In this document: positions 6,724 through 14,045 of the stretch, one piece after another
Numbering within the stretch: the stretch's first letter is position 1
How the letters are laid out: every line of letters starts with the position of its first letter
Assembly (NCBI GenBank): GCA_946633495.1
Contig: CAMPAX010000025.1
Location: 1-16,853, forward strand
DNA: 16,853 nt
Direction: 5' to 3'
Origin: an uncultured Lachnospiraceae bacterium
GTDB taxonomy: Bacteria; Bacillota; Clostridia; Lachnospirales; Lachnospiraceae
The notes under the pieces: generated by a model
What the model was told of the DNA's origin: nothing
Seen by the model: only the letters and a program-made list of their open reading frames with translations
Databases searched by the model: none
Made by a program: the position numbers and the translations under genes

Positions 6724-6747
6724 ACTATGATGACAGGGTCAAAAGGT
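6724..6747. repeat. Intergenic repeat copy 1 (core only)
   Basis: ACTATGATG, three variable bases, then GGGTCAAAAGGT. It is identical outside the three variable bases to the copy at 16777-16800 and related to the one at 13315. It lies in the gap between permease and ATPase genes. The rest of that gap also has a 12-bp direct repeat GAATCCCATGGA at 6781-6792 and 6818-6829. Unlike the other copies, this one lacks the right half of the hairpin. Confidence 0.6.
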
Positions 6748-6829
6748 CCGAGCGATTTTCTTTGAAACCGTAAGCCCCATGAATCCCATGGACCACGCTT
6801 CCCCGTGAAAACCCAGGGAATCCCATGGA

Positions 6830-9676
6830 TCAGTCTTCCCCGAGTTTCAATGCTTCTGTGATCTTCATCCTCCGGATGATCTGCCGGATGATGATAAAGC
6901 ATACGATGATCGACGCTCCTATGATCACGCCCAGACGGAGGAAATCCGCCCCGGAAATGTAGGTTGCCAGAGACACCGCATGCTTCTCCGGCAGATAAAC
7001 CACCGCAAAAAGCTTTGAGAAAAGTGTCGTGGCCACAGACCCTGCACCGATCCCCGCAAGCACCGGTCCCAGGGACAGAAAGATCTGCTCCAGGGTCAGC
7101 ATCCGGTTCACTTCCCGCATGGAGATACCCATGGCGCGATAGATACCGAACAACAATCCGCGATCCCGGATCGAAGTGATCCAATGGATCAGATAACCGA
7201 TCACGCAGAGCAGCAGCGCCACAAGGAAATCCAGTGTGAACAGGCCGTTGGTGATCTTGATCATGGAAGATGCTTCCATTTCATGGATAAGATCCTCCGT
7301 GCTTACAATACTCTTCAGCGTTCTTCCGCCATCCGCAAGCTTTGCTTCCAGACTCTGCCGGATCTCATCGGAAGAATGTGTGGTCCGAAGCCATACGCTG
7401 TACGGCGTTTTCTCAAAGACTGCCACCTCGCTTGCATAATTGGCAACGATCAGGTAATTGTCCTTCTCTGTCAGCTCGCCCTGCTCATTGTAACCATACG
7501 TCACGGTGCGATATCCCGGAAATGCGTCCACGATCCCGACGATCTTCCCGGCGGAAGACGCGTAAATATAGGTCGAATCCAGAGGAGAATATCTGGAATA
7601 GGTGATGGTATCTCCCACCTTCAGCTCGTACTTTTTCGCCAGATTTCCGGAGATCAGGATCCCGTTGGTCGTCTGGGAAAGCTCATTCAGGTAGTTAAAC
7701 CAATGCTCTTCCGTGAGTCCGTCCTGCAGCCGCGCGGTTTCACCGAACTCCTTCGTGTTCACCGCCATCATGGTGCCGAATTCCTGCCCGCTTCTTCCTA
7801 CGCTGATCTGTACATGATCATCGCGGACCACACGGGTCACGGACTCTGCCAGTCCCTCGTCCACCAGACTCTGGAAGGCTGCATAATCCGGTTCCTTATA
7901 TCTCCATTTCTGAGGCGTATCCTGGGAGAGAACCCGGATTTGCCAGTTCTCGGTCACCACCATATCCGAACCGGTATTGTAACGGATCCTGGCTTCCTGG
8001 TTTGCGCTCACCGTGCGCGCCATATTTGCGTTAAAGATACTCATGGCGACGGTAAGAACCAAAAATACCGAGATCACGTCGGCTCCGCGCCGGGTCCGGA
8101 TGATCTGAATCAGCGACGCATAGGTGGCAGGGCGGAAAACTTTTCGCCCGATACGGAAGATCAGCCGCACCAGATAAGAGATCAGCCGCAGGATAAGAAG
8201 TCCGCAGGAGATCAGGAACAAGGTGGAATCAAGGAAGATCATGGGATCGATCCCTTCACCGGAGAGCACTGACATTTTCAGGCTGTCCAGCTGTCTGGAG
8301 TAATCATAGAGAAGGTAAATGGACACACCCAGAAGAACTACATCCACAAAGAACTTCTCCCAAAGAGGGCTTCCGCTCTGTACCTTCTGCCGCTTGGTCT
8401 CGACCACCGTACTCCTGGACTTCGGGATCACCGGCAGAAGCATGATGATGGCCGCTAAAAGTGCCGCCAGCCCCGCGATCAGAACCATTCCGCCGTTTAA
8501 TCCATAGCCCCGTACCGGCTCGGAGGAAAACTCCAGAAAGCCCGTAACGGATGCTGTAAGCTTACCGACACCGTAGCCCAGCAAAAGCCCGGGGCCGAAT
8601 GCTGCCGCTGCGATCAGAAGAGACTGAACCAGGTAAAGCAGAAGGATCCTGGTCCTCTTCATGCCACGGCTGTGCAGCATGGCGATCTCCGTCCGCTCAC
8701 TGTTTACGATCCGCACCGAGATCATACCGATGAAAAGAACTACCAACAGCAGAAGCGGAATGGATATGGCATATAACGCCGCTTTCACCGAGGTCTGCTT
8801 CTGACGCGCCTGCACCAGAGATACGGACAGGTTCTCCGTAAGATCCGCATCCATTTCCCGGAACTGTGCCAGATAATTCTCGGCCTCGTCTGCATTTTCA
8901 ATCGTCAGCTTACGATAATCATAGAAGCGTATTGTTTCATAAAGGACTTTCTCAACTCCGTTCGTCTTCACGATGGTGCTGAAATCTTCCGGCTCGACGT
9001 AGATCATCAGGCCGTTCTGCTGAAGACCTTTATGCCAGTAGTAATCCTCATAACCGCCTTCTTCCACGATCCCCACGATGTGGAAGACGATATCCGGCTT
9101 CTCCCTGCCGCCCAGCTCGTGCATGGTCAGAGTTTCTCCCACCACGAAATGATCCACATCCATATCATAGCGGCTGATGAGGCAGGGATAATGGTTTTCC
9201 CCAAGGGATGCCATCTCACTTCTTACGTCCGCAGCGTTCGTCCACGCTCCGTCCAGAAGATTAAAATGCCCGGTATCATAACCCCCGTTCATGAAACCGA
9301 TATCCAGATATCCATCGATCCCACGATAGGAGAATTCCGCACGACGCCCCTTGATCCATGCTATCTGCTGCGAAGAAAGCACCGGAATATCCAGGTATCT
9401 GTCCCAGGTTTCTTCATAACCGGACATTTTCTCCACAACGCCTTCTGCAGCGGGCTCTGTGGCGTCCGCCACATAGGTTCCGGTCTTGGTGATCCTCGCC
9501 GGATATTCACCGCTCTCTTCATTTGCGCTGATGAACTCGCTCTGTATCACCCGGTCCAAAGATCCCTTCCGAAGCATGAGGATCACGCCGAAGACTGCGA
9601 TCATGGAGATCACACCCACCATAAGTGCGATATAGAGGCGATATTTATTTTTGATCTTTGTAAGTATAAACCGCAT
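6830..9676 (-). CDS. FtsX/MacB-type ABC permease, 10 predicted membrane helices
   Basis: 948 residues. The start ATG is 8 bases after the upstream gene's stop, with GGTGGAGTAGG spanning that stop, so the genes are probably translationally coupled. Helix 1 is at about 14-35, followed by a large outer domain (about 36-295). Helices 2-4 (300-323, 345-370, 397-417) form the first FtsX unit (ERTEIAMLHSRGMKRTRILL). Helices 5-7 are at 441-458, 479-507 and 533-550, with a second outer domain of roughly 230 residues after them. The last three helices form the second FtsX unit (RGLLFGIYRAMGISMREVNRM), and the protein ends in KITEALKLGED. Ten helices with two outer domains resemble the mechanotransmission-type exporters that move peptides, lipids or antibiotics from the membrane. 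The substrate cannot be told. Confidence 0.94.
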   Translation of the reverse strand: MRFILTKIKNKYRLYIALMVGVISMIAVFGVILMLRKGSLDRVIQSEFISANEESGEYPARITKTGTYVADATEPAAEGVVEKMSGYEETWDRYLDIPVLSSQQIAWIKGRRAEFSYRGIDGYLDIGFMNGGYDTGHFNLLDGAWTNAADVRSEMASLGENHYPCLISRYDMDVDHFVVGETLTMHELGGREKPDIVFHIVGIVEEGGYEDYYWHKGLQQNGLMIYVEPEDFSTIVKTNGVEKVLYETIRFYDYRKLTIENADEAENYLAQFREMDADLTENLSVSLVQARQKQTSVKAALYAISIPLLLLVVLFIGMISVRIVNSERTEIAMLHSRGMKRTRILLLYLVQSLLIAAAAFGPGLLLGYGVGKLTASVTGFLEFSSEPVRGYGLNGGMVLIAGLAALLAAIIMLLPVIPKSRSTVVETKRQKVQSGSPLWEKFFVDVVLLGVSIYLLYDYSRQLDSLKMSVLSGEGIDPMIFLDSTLFLISCGLLILRLISYLVRLIFRIGRKVFRPATYASLIQIIRTRRGADVISVFLVLTVAMSIFNANMARTVSANQEARIRYNTGSDMVVTENWQIRVLSQDTPQKWRYKEPDYAAFQSLVDEGLAESVTRVVRDDHVQISVGRSGQEFGTMMAVNTKEFGETARLQDGLTEEHWFNYLNELSQTTNGILISGNLAKKYELKVGDTITYSRYSPLDSTYIYASSAGKIVGIVDAFPGYRTVTYGYNEQGELTEKDNYLIVANYASEVAVFEKTPYSVWLRTTHSSDEIRQSLEAKLADGGRTLKSIVSTEDLIHEMEASSMIKITNGLFTLDFLVALLLCVIGYLIHWITSIRDRGLLFGIYRAMGISMREVNRMLTLEQIFLSLGPVLAGIGAGSVATTLFSKLFAVVYLPEKHAVSLATYISGADFLRLGVIIGASIIVCFIIIRQIIRRMKITEALKLGED

Positions 9677-9684
9677 ATCTGTAC

Positions 9685-12213
9685 CTACTCCACCACAATC
9701 TTATCTCCGATATCCACTCCCGACAGGATGAGCTTTTCATCCCCCGGAAGATTGCTCTCATAAACCGTCACCGTCTGACGTACCAGGCCGCCTTCCGTGA
9801 TCTTCCATACAAATGTCACCGTCTTATCCGTGGCTGTATCCTTCTCTGAATAAACCGCTCTCGAGGGTACGGTGATCCCGTTCCGGATGAAGCGGCCCTG
9901 GAAGCTGGCAACCGCAGAGGGCATTCCGTCCGTATAATAAGAATCGTCATCCATTTTCACAAAGAACTGTTCCACCTGTCCTGCACTGTATGGGACGGAA
10001 TACGTCATCCGTTCCTTGTCCCCCCGGGTAAAGAGATACCGTTTGTTCTCATTTCCGTTCACTGCCACGCAGGTGCCCATGTAATTCTTCTCGTCTGTCC
10101 GAAGCTGGATCCGCTGTCCGGGCTGGGCCGCCGTCTGACTCACCTGCCCGCGGGCCTTCGGCATACTGATCCGAAGCAGCTTCTCTCCCTCCCGGTTAAC
10201 GGTAAAGAGATATTCTCCTTTGTAGACCGATGTATTCTCCTGAAGACCGATCTGACCCATGGTCCCCTCTGCTCTTGCTTTCAAGGTGATGTGTCCGTCC
10301 GAACCGGATCCTGCGGACATCTCCGATATGGCTGTACTGATCCGGCTGCGTTCTTCGGAATATTTACTTGCCTCAAGCTTTCGCTCCAGTTGATTGATCT
10401 CCAGGTCCGCCGTGCAGATTTCCTTGACATAAAGACTGTCACGATAAGCCTGCAGCTCCTCGATGGAGGGTTCCTCCGAAGACGGGTCCTCGGTTTCCTC
10501 CGGGGTATTTACGACCACATCGTCGGTGTCGCTGACTCCCGGAGCATTCGTCTCTTTCATTTCGGATCCATCCGGATCGCCCGTACCGATCGTATTGGTC
10601 GTATCCGGATCGCCCGTACCGACCGTATTGGCTGTATTGGTCGTATCCGGATCGGTGATTCCGGGGTCGGCAGTTTCTGTATTTTCGTTACTTTCATTAT
10701 TTTCGGAATTTCCGGTATTTTCGCTCTTTCCACTGCCCGGTTTCACCGGAGCAGGCTGCCGCTCCGCTTCCGCAATGGCCGCTTTCAGCTCCGCCTCCGT
10801 GGAATCGAATTCTTTCACATTTGCAGCATGTTCATTATCGATATCCGTAAGACGGTTCTTTAATTCCGCCATCTCTCCCCTGCCCCTGGGGATCTCGATC
10901 TCCAGCAGCTCCTGCCCCTTCTCCACCTTGTCATTCAGAGTCACTGACAGCTTTGTAAGAGAGCCGCTGTAATCCGACAGATACAGGTCGTGTTCCGTAA
11001 GAAGCATGGAGATCGCCTCCGCATAGAACTCCTCCACATAATCCTTTGCCTGAACCTCGTATTCTCTGTATTTCACAGGCATCACGGATTTATTGTCATA
11101 GAATACAAGCTCTCCCTCGGAGAGACCGGAGATCACCTCCGTATACAGGGAATCCATGGCTCCCACCTCTATGTTCCGGCGATCCTGCTCTCCTGCCTCA
11201 TTCTTCACGTAGCAGTAGTACAGTTCACCCTCCCGATAGATGGAATCATTTTCTATGGAAATGACATCGGTGCAGCTCTTCTTCCTGAAGTAGATGGGGA
11301 TGGTGGCACCGATCTCCATGTCGATCCCCTCTGCATGGAACCTTACCCGCGGATACTGGGAAATGGTGTCCGCATAGCTCATCTCCTTCGTGGTGAAGGG
11401 GAATTCCTCTACCGTGTGCTTCTTCCCGTCTACCAGGATGTATTTATCTTCGTAGTTCGTAAATTTATATGCGTTGGTCAATGTGTTCGGGATCTCGATA
11501 TAGAGATCATCATAATCGGAAATGACCGCGATATTCTCATTTCCCTGCACTGCATTTGTGGCGGAAATATCCTTGAGGAAGGTCACGTATCCGCTGTGGG
11601 GTGCGTAGAAGGTAAGTCCCTTCTTCTCCTCCCGAAGCTTCGAAAGTTCCTTGTTGATGGCTGCTTTGGCCGTATCCACGGATTTCTGGCCGTACCGCCG
11701 GTTTTCCCTTGCCAGACGGATCTGGGTGTCGATGGCCGCCGCCTCGTCCGTAAACCCTGCTTCTTCCGCCGCCTTCTTCTGCCAGGTCATTTTCTGTTCC
11801 GAAAGATCTGCGATCTTTGCTTCGATGGAATTCTGATCCGACATGCTGCTCAACTCGTTGTTGAGTTCCCTGATCTGTTCATCGATATCCCGGGTGTCTC
11901 CCGTGGCAATGAGGGTTCCCTCCTCCACATAATCCCCCGGCTGTACGTTCAGCTGATAGATCTGGAACGGTTTCTCCGCAAAGACCGGATAAGGTGTTGC
12001 GACCACCGTCCCCTCCAGCATGGAGGTATCTCCGATGTCACGCCTCTTTACAGGTCGGTAGGACTCCGTGATGCCGGCGGGTTCCAGCAGCTCCGGAGCT
12101 TCCACCTCCGCCTTCGTGCCGCAGGCAGTAAAGGATCCGCATACCATGCCCAAACAGAGGAGGAACGCAAGAGATCTCTTCGATATTCGATTTTGGATAA
12201 TCTTTCGTTTCAT
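9685..12213 (-). CDS. Double-length lipoprotein adaptor of the HlyD/MacA (membrane fusion protein) class
   Basis: 842 residues, about twice the usual adaptor length. ATG start with AGGAG 5 bases upstream, overlapping the stop of the preceding adaptor gene. The signal peptide ends in FTAC, so Cys31 is the probable lipid anchor. Module 1: lipoyl halves at about 65-108 and 200-235, coiled coil 110-200, barrel and outer domain about 236-385. Module 2: lipoyl halves at about 415-442 and 640-672, coiled-coil arms about 445-487 and 585-633, barrel and C-terminal domain about 675-842 (LSGVDIGDKIVVE). Residues 488-584, between the arms of module 2, are a disordered Asn/Thr/Asp/Gly/Glu-rich insert with internal repeats. 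It works outside the membrane beside the permease at 6830. No TolC-like partner is seen. Confidence 0.9.
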   Translation of the reverse strand: MKRKIIQNRISKRSLAFLLCLGMVCGSFTACGTKAEVEAPELLEPAGITESYRPVKRRDIGDTSMLEGTVVATPYPVFAEKPFQIYQLNVQPGDYVEEGTLIATGDTRDIDEQIRELNNELSSMSDQNSIEAKIADLSEQKMTWQKKAAEEAGFTDEAAAIDTQIRLARENRRYGQKSVDTAKAAINKELSKLREEKKGLTFYAPHSGYVTFLKDISATNAVQGNENIAVISDYDDLYIEIPNTLTNAYKFTNYEDKYILVDGKKHTVEEFPFTTKEMSYADTISQYPRVRFHAEGIDMEIGATIPIYFRKKSCTDVISIENDSIYREGELYYCYVKNEAGEQDRRNIEVGAMDSLYTEVISGLSEGELVFYDNKSVMPVKYREYEVQAKDYVEEFYAEAISMLLTEHDLYLSDYSGSLTKLSVTLNDKVEKGQELLEIEIPRGRGEMAELKNRLTDIDNEHAANVKEFDSTEAELKAAIAEAERQPAPVKPGSGKSENTGNSENNESNENTETADPGITDPDTTNTANTVGTGDPDTTNTIGTGDPDGSEMKETNAPGVSDTDDVVVNTPEETEDPSSEEPSIEELQAYRDSLYVKEICTADLEINQLERKLEASKYSEERSRISTAISEMSAGSGSDGHITLKARAEGTMGQIGLQENTSVYKGEYLFTVNREGEKLLRISMPKARGQVSQTAAQPGQRIQLRTDEKNYMGTCVAVNGNENKRYLFTRGDKERMTYSVPYSAGQVEQFFVKMDDDSYYTDGMPSAVASFQGRFIRNGITVPSRAVYSEKDTATDKTVTFVWKITEGGLVRQTVTVYESNLPGDEKLILSGVDIGDKIVVE
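10571..10655 (-). repeat. Tandem coding repeat in the adaptor linker
   Basis: TCCGGATCG starts at 10571, 10604 and 10646, giving periods of 33 and 42 bp; the extra 9 bp is a second GTATTGG-containing unit. In protein it reads as repeated TGDPDTTNT-type units (about residues 520-550). Both periods are multiples of 3, so repeat number can change without breaking the frame. Confidence 0.8.
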
Positions 12214-12221
12214 ATGATCTC

Positions 12222-13256
12222 CTATGGAAGTTCTACCTTTTCTCCGCCTTCCAGTCCGTCTTTTACGATCAGATAATTTCCGTATTGCTCACCGGGAGTG
12301 ATATAACGCGCCTCCCGCATACCGTCTTCCCTGACTACATAGACAAAATAGCGGTCATTTTTCTCATATACGGCCTGCCGGTTCACATAGCAGGCATCCT
12401 TCAGCACCGGGAGCTCGAAGTTCAGCATGAGATTCTTCTCCAGAATCTCGCCTTCCCGTCCCACCGGACGGAAATATACGCTTGTTGCGCTTCCGCCCTC
12501 CGGCATCTCGATGACTTCCACCTGGCATTCACTGTAGCGGGTAGTGGCCGTGTAGGTCTCCCCCACCTTGAAAGTGTAATACTCCGGCTTCTCCGTTTTA
12601 TAGATTCCCTCATCCACATCCACCAGGATGAGATCCGTGTCCGGCATAACAAAGCCGTCCTGCAGGGAACCGTCAATGGCACTTACATGTCCGTCCACTT
12701 CGGAATAAATGTTCAGCTTACGGTAGGTATCATTCACATCAGAGATATAAAGCTCTGCCACTTTGATCTCCCGTTCAAGCCTCTTTATCTCATCCGAGTG
12801 ATTCTGCGCCGAATCGATGGATTCGAGGTTTCTCAGATGCTCGATAGACAGCCGGGCATCCGTGATCTTCTTCTCATTCGCCGTGATCTGTTCATCCAAA
12901 ACCTTGGAGTGGAAGGACACCATCAGATCCCCGGGATGCACCCGGTCCCCGACCTGTACGTGGATCTTCTCCACCTCCAGCTGATAGGTTCCGTAGAGCT
13001 CCGAAAACTGGGCCTGCGTGAACCGATGACGAATCCGTTCATAACCCAGAAGATCCAGACGCTGCTCGAATTTCCGTTCCAGGTCTCCACGAATCACATC
13101 CGCCTGATTCGGAACATAGGCATTGTAGGATGGTGTCTCCGGCGGAACCAGGCTGTCTTCCAGCGCCTCACCGCAGGCGGTGAGAGACAGGAGCATCGCC
13201 CCCGAAAGGACCGCGAGGATCGTTTTATTCAGTTTTCGGGGAGTTTCTTTTCTCAT
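12222..13256 (-). CDS. Lipoprotein adaptor of the HlyD/MacA class
   Basis: 344 residues, normal adaptor length. ATG start at 13256; the ribosome binding site is not strong (GAGG about 13 bases away, GGAAG very close). The signal peptide has a classic lipobox LTAC (Cys28). The first lipoyl half is at about 88-117 (VEKIHVQVGDRVHPGDLMV), a coiled-coil hairpin at about 118-180, the second lipoyl half at about 182-212 (YSEVDGHVSAIDGS), and the beta-barrel and C-terminal domain end in LIVKDGLEGGEKVELP. Its stop overlaps the ribosome binding site of the double adaptor gene, so the two are probably made together. Promoter elements and a leader hairpin lie upstream (13315-13441). Confidence 0.92.
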   Translation of the reverse strand: MRKETPRKLNKTILAVLSGAMLLSLTACGEALEDSLVPPETPSYNAYVPNQADVIRGDLERKFEQRLDLLGYERIRHRFTQAQFSELYGTYQLEVEKIHVQVGDRVHPGDLMVSFHSKVLDEQITANEKKITDARLSIEHLRNLESIDSAQNHSDEIKRLEREIKVAELYISDVNDTYRKLNIYSEVDGHVSAIDGSLQDGFVMPDTDLILVDVDEGIYKTEKPEYYTFKVGETYTATTRYSECQVEVIEMPEGGSATSVYFRPVGREGEILEKNLMLNFELPVLKDACYVNRQAVYEKNDRYFVYVVREDGMREARYITPGEQYGNYLIVKDGLEGGEKVELP

Positions 13257-13314
13257 ACTTCCGTCAGCACCTCATTATTTCATATCCGCATTCATTCACA
13301 GGTATCTGTATTTC

Positions 13315-13370
13315 ATGATGACGCCGGGGGCAAAAGATACTCTGCCCCCAGCTGATGAATCTGTCATCAT
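13315..13370. repeat. Intergenic hairpin repeat copy 2, in the exporter leader
   Basis: Outer arms ATGATGAC (13315-13322) and GTCATCAT (13363-13370) pair over 8 bp, and inner arms GGGGGCA (13326-13332) and TGCCCCC (13343-13349) over 7 bp. The unit shares TGCCCCCAGCTGATGA with the copy at 16777, apart from one base. It lies between the predicted promoter and the adaptor start, so it would be in the leader RNA. No T-run follows. Confidence 0.65.
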
Positions 13371-13409
13371 TTTATCAAAAAGACTCTTGCACTGTACAGA
13401 CACTAAACG

Positions 13410-13442
13410 CACTATACAATGAAAATGTATCTGAAATGTATC
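13410..13442 (-). promoter_or_regulatory. Predicted activator site and promoter of the exporter genes
   Basis: On the minus strand, two ATACATTT repeats (13434-13441 and 13423-13430, period 11 bp) are followed 6 bp later by TATAGT (13411-13416), a good -10. No TTGACA-like -35 is present; the repeats occupy that place, as in PhoB/OmpR-type activated promoters. The same arrangement occurs before the response regulator gene at 16420-16452. A second possible promoter (TGTACA, 18 bp, TAAAAT) lies slightly downstream. Confidence 0.6.
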
Positions 13443-13463
13443 AAATTACAGTTTTTTGCAGTT

Positions 13464-13979
13464 TTACAAGCTTTCCGGAAGCTTCTTTTCGTCCAGCAAA
13501 GTTCCGCCTTCCGTAATATAAAATACATAAGTTTCGGATCCGTCATATTTGGTGAAGGTACATTTCCAGAAAATGGCCGCATAGGTCCGGAATGTGGTGT
13601 CCACTGCTTTGTAGGACACTGCGCTCCAGGTATACCAATGCTGATACTCGGAAACGATCGGGAATTCCAGATGCACTGCCTCATATTCGGATAACGTGCG
13701 CTCGCTCTCCGAAGCCACAGATATGGTGCTCTCCCACTCGCCATAGATCAGGCTGACTCTCTGCTCTTCCGTCAGCTGCCGTGAGGCATTCTTTACCACC
13801 GCTTCCGACGGGCCGGCGTAATAGGCAGTGGGTACCGCAGATACATGTCCGATCTCCTGAGCGGCCTCATCCCTGATCAGCTTCTCCGGCAAAATGAGCG
13901 CAGCAACCACCGCCGCTGCCGTAAGCAGCAGCGCCAGTACAAATATGATCTTTGAAAAAATGCGTTTTGATGCAGTCAT
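13464..13979 (-). CDS. Small membrane-anchored extracytoplasmic protein, unknown
   Basis: 171 residues, ATG with AGGG 6 bases upstream. One N-terminal helix (about 9-30) with basic residues before it suggests an inside-to-outside anchor; no lipobox is seen. The outer part is about 140 residues: helical at 60-75 (EAVVKNASRQLTEEQRVSL), then strand-rich with many aromatics (YQHWYTWSAVSYKAVD, TYAAIFWKCTFTKYDG) and ending in YVFYITEGGTLLDEKK, a cystatin/NTF2-like look that is only an impression. It lies 66 bases after the histidine kinase gene on the same strand, and the activated promoter of the exporter follows. It may be an accessory sensor or modulator of the kinase. I do not recognise the family. 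Confidence 0.82.
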   Translation of the reverse strand: MTASKRIFSKIIFVLALLLTAAAVVAALILPEKLIRDEAAQEIGHVSAVPTAYYAGPSEAVVKNASRQLTEEQRVSLIYGEWESTISVASESERTLSEYEAVHLEFPIVSEYQHWYTWSAVSYKAVDTTFRTYAAIFWKCTFTKYDGSETYVFYITEGGTLLDEKKLPESL

Positions 13980-14045
13980 TCCTGTCCCTCATTTCCGCTA
14001 TATGATCATCCCCGAACTTCCGTACCTTGTTCCGCATGGTAATCC

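Noticed and set aside
6564..7184. Minus-strand frame overlapping the permease end and ATPase start
   Set aside because: It overlaps two real genes in another frame and would cover the intergenic repeat; composition is not protein-like.
7184..8272. Plus-strand open frame of 362 codons opposite the permease
   Set aside because: Same reasoning: antisense shadow with His/Arg-rich composition, while the minus-strand permease is unmistakable.
10990..12276. Long plus-strand open frame (428 codons) opposite the double adaptor
   Set aside because: It lies wholly antisense to a gene with clear domain structure, and its product is Arg/Leu/His/Ile-rich without a family pattern. It mirrors the codon bias of the real gene.
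9685..13256. Gram-negative MacAB-TolC type tripartite pump
   Set aside because: Adaptors are lipoproteins with Gram-positive style signals, there is no outer-membrane channel gene, and the permease has ten helices and separate ATPases, unlike MacB.
12285..13355. Plus-strand open frame of 356 codons opposite the single adaptor
   Set aside because: Antisense to a recognised lipoprotein adaptor; no ribosome binding site of note and no domain motif.
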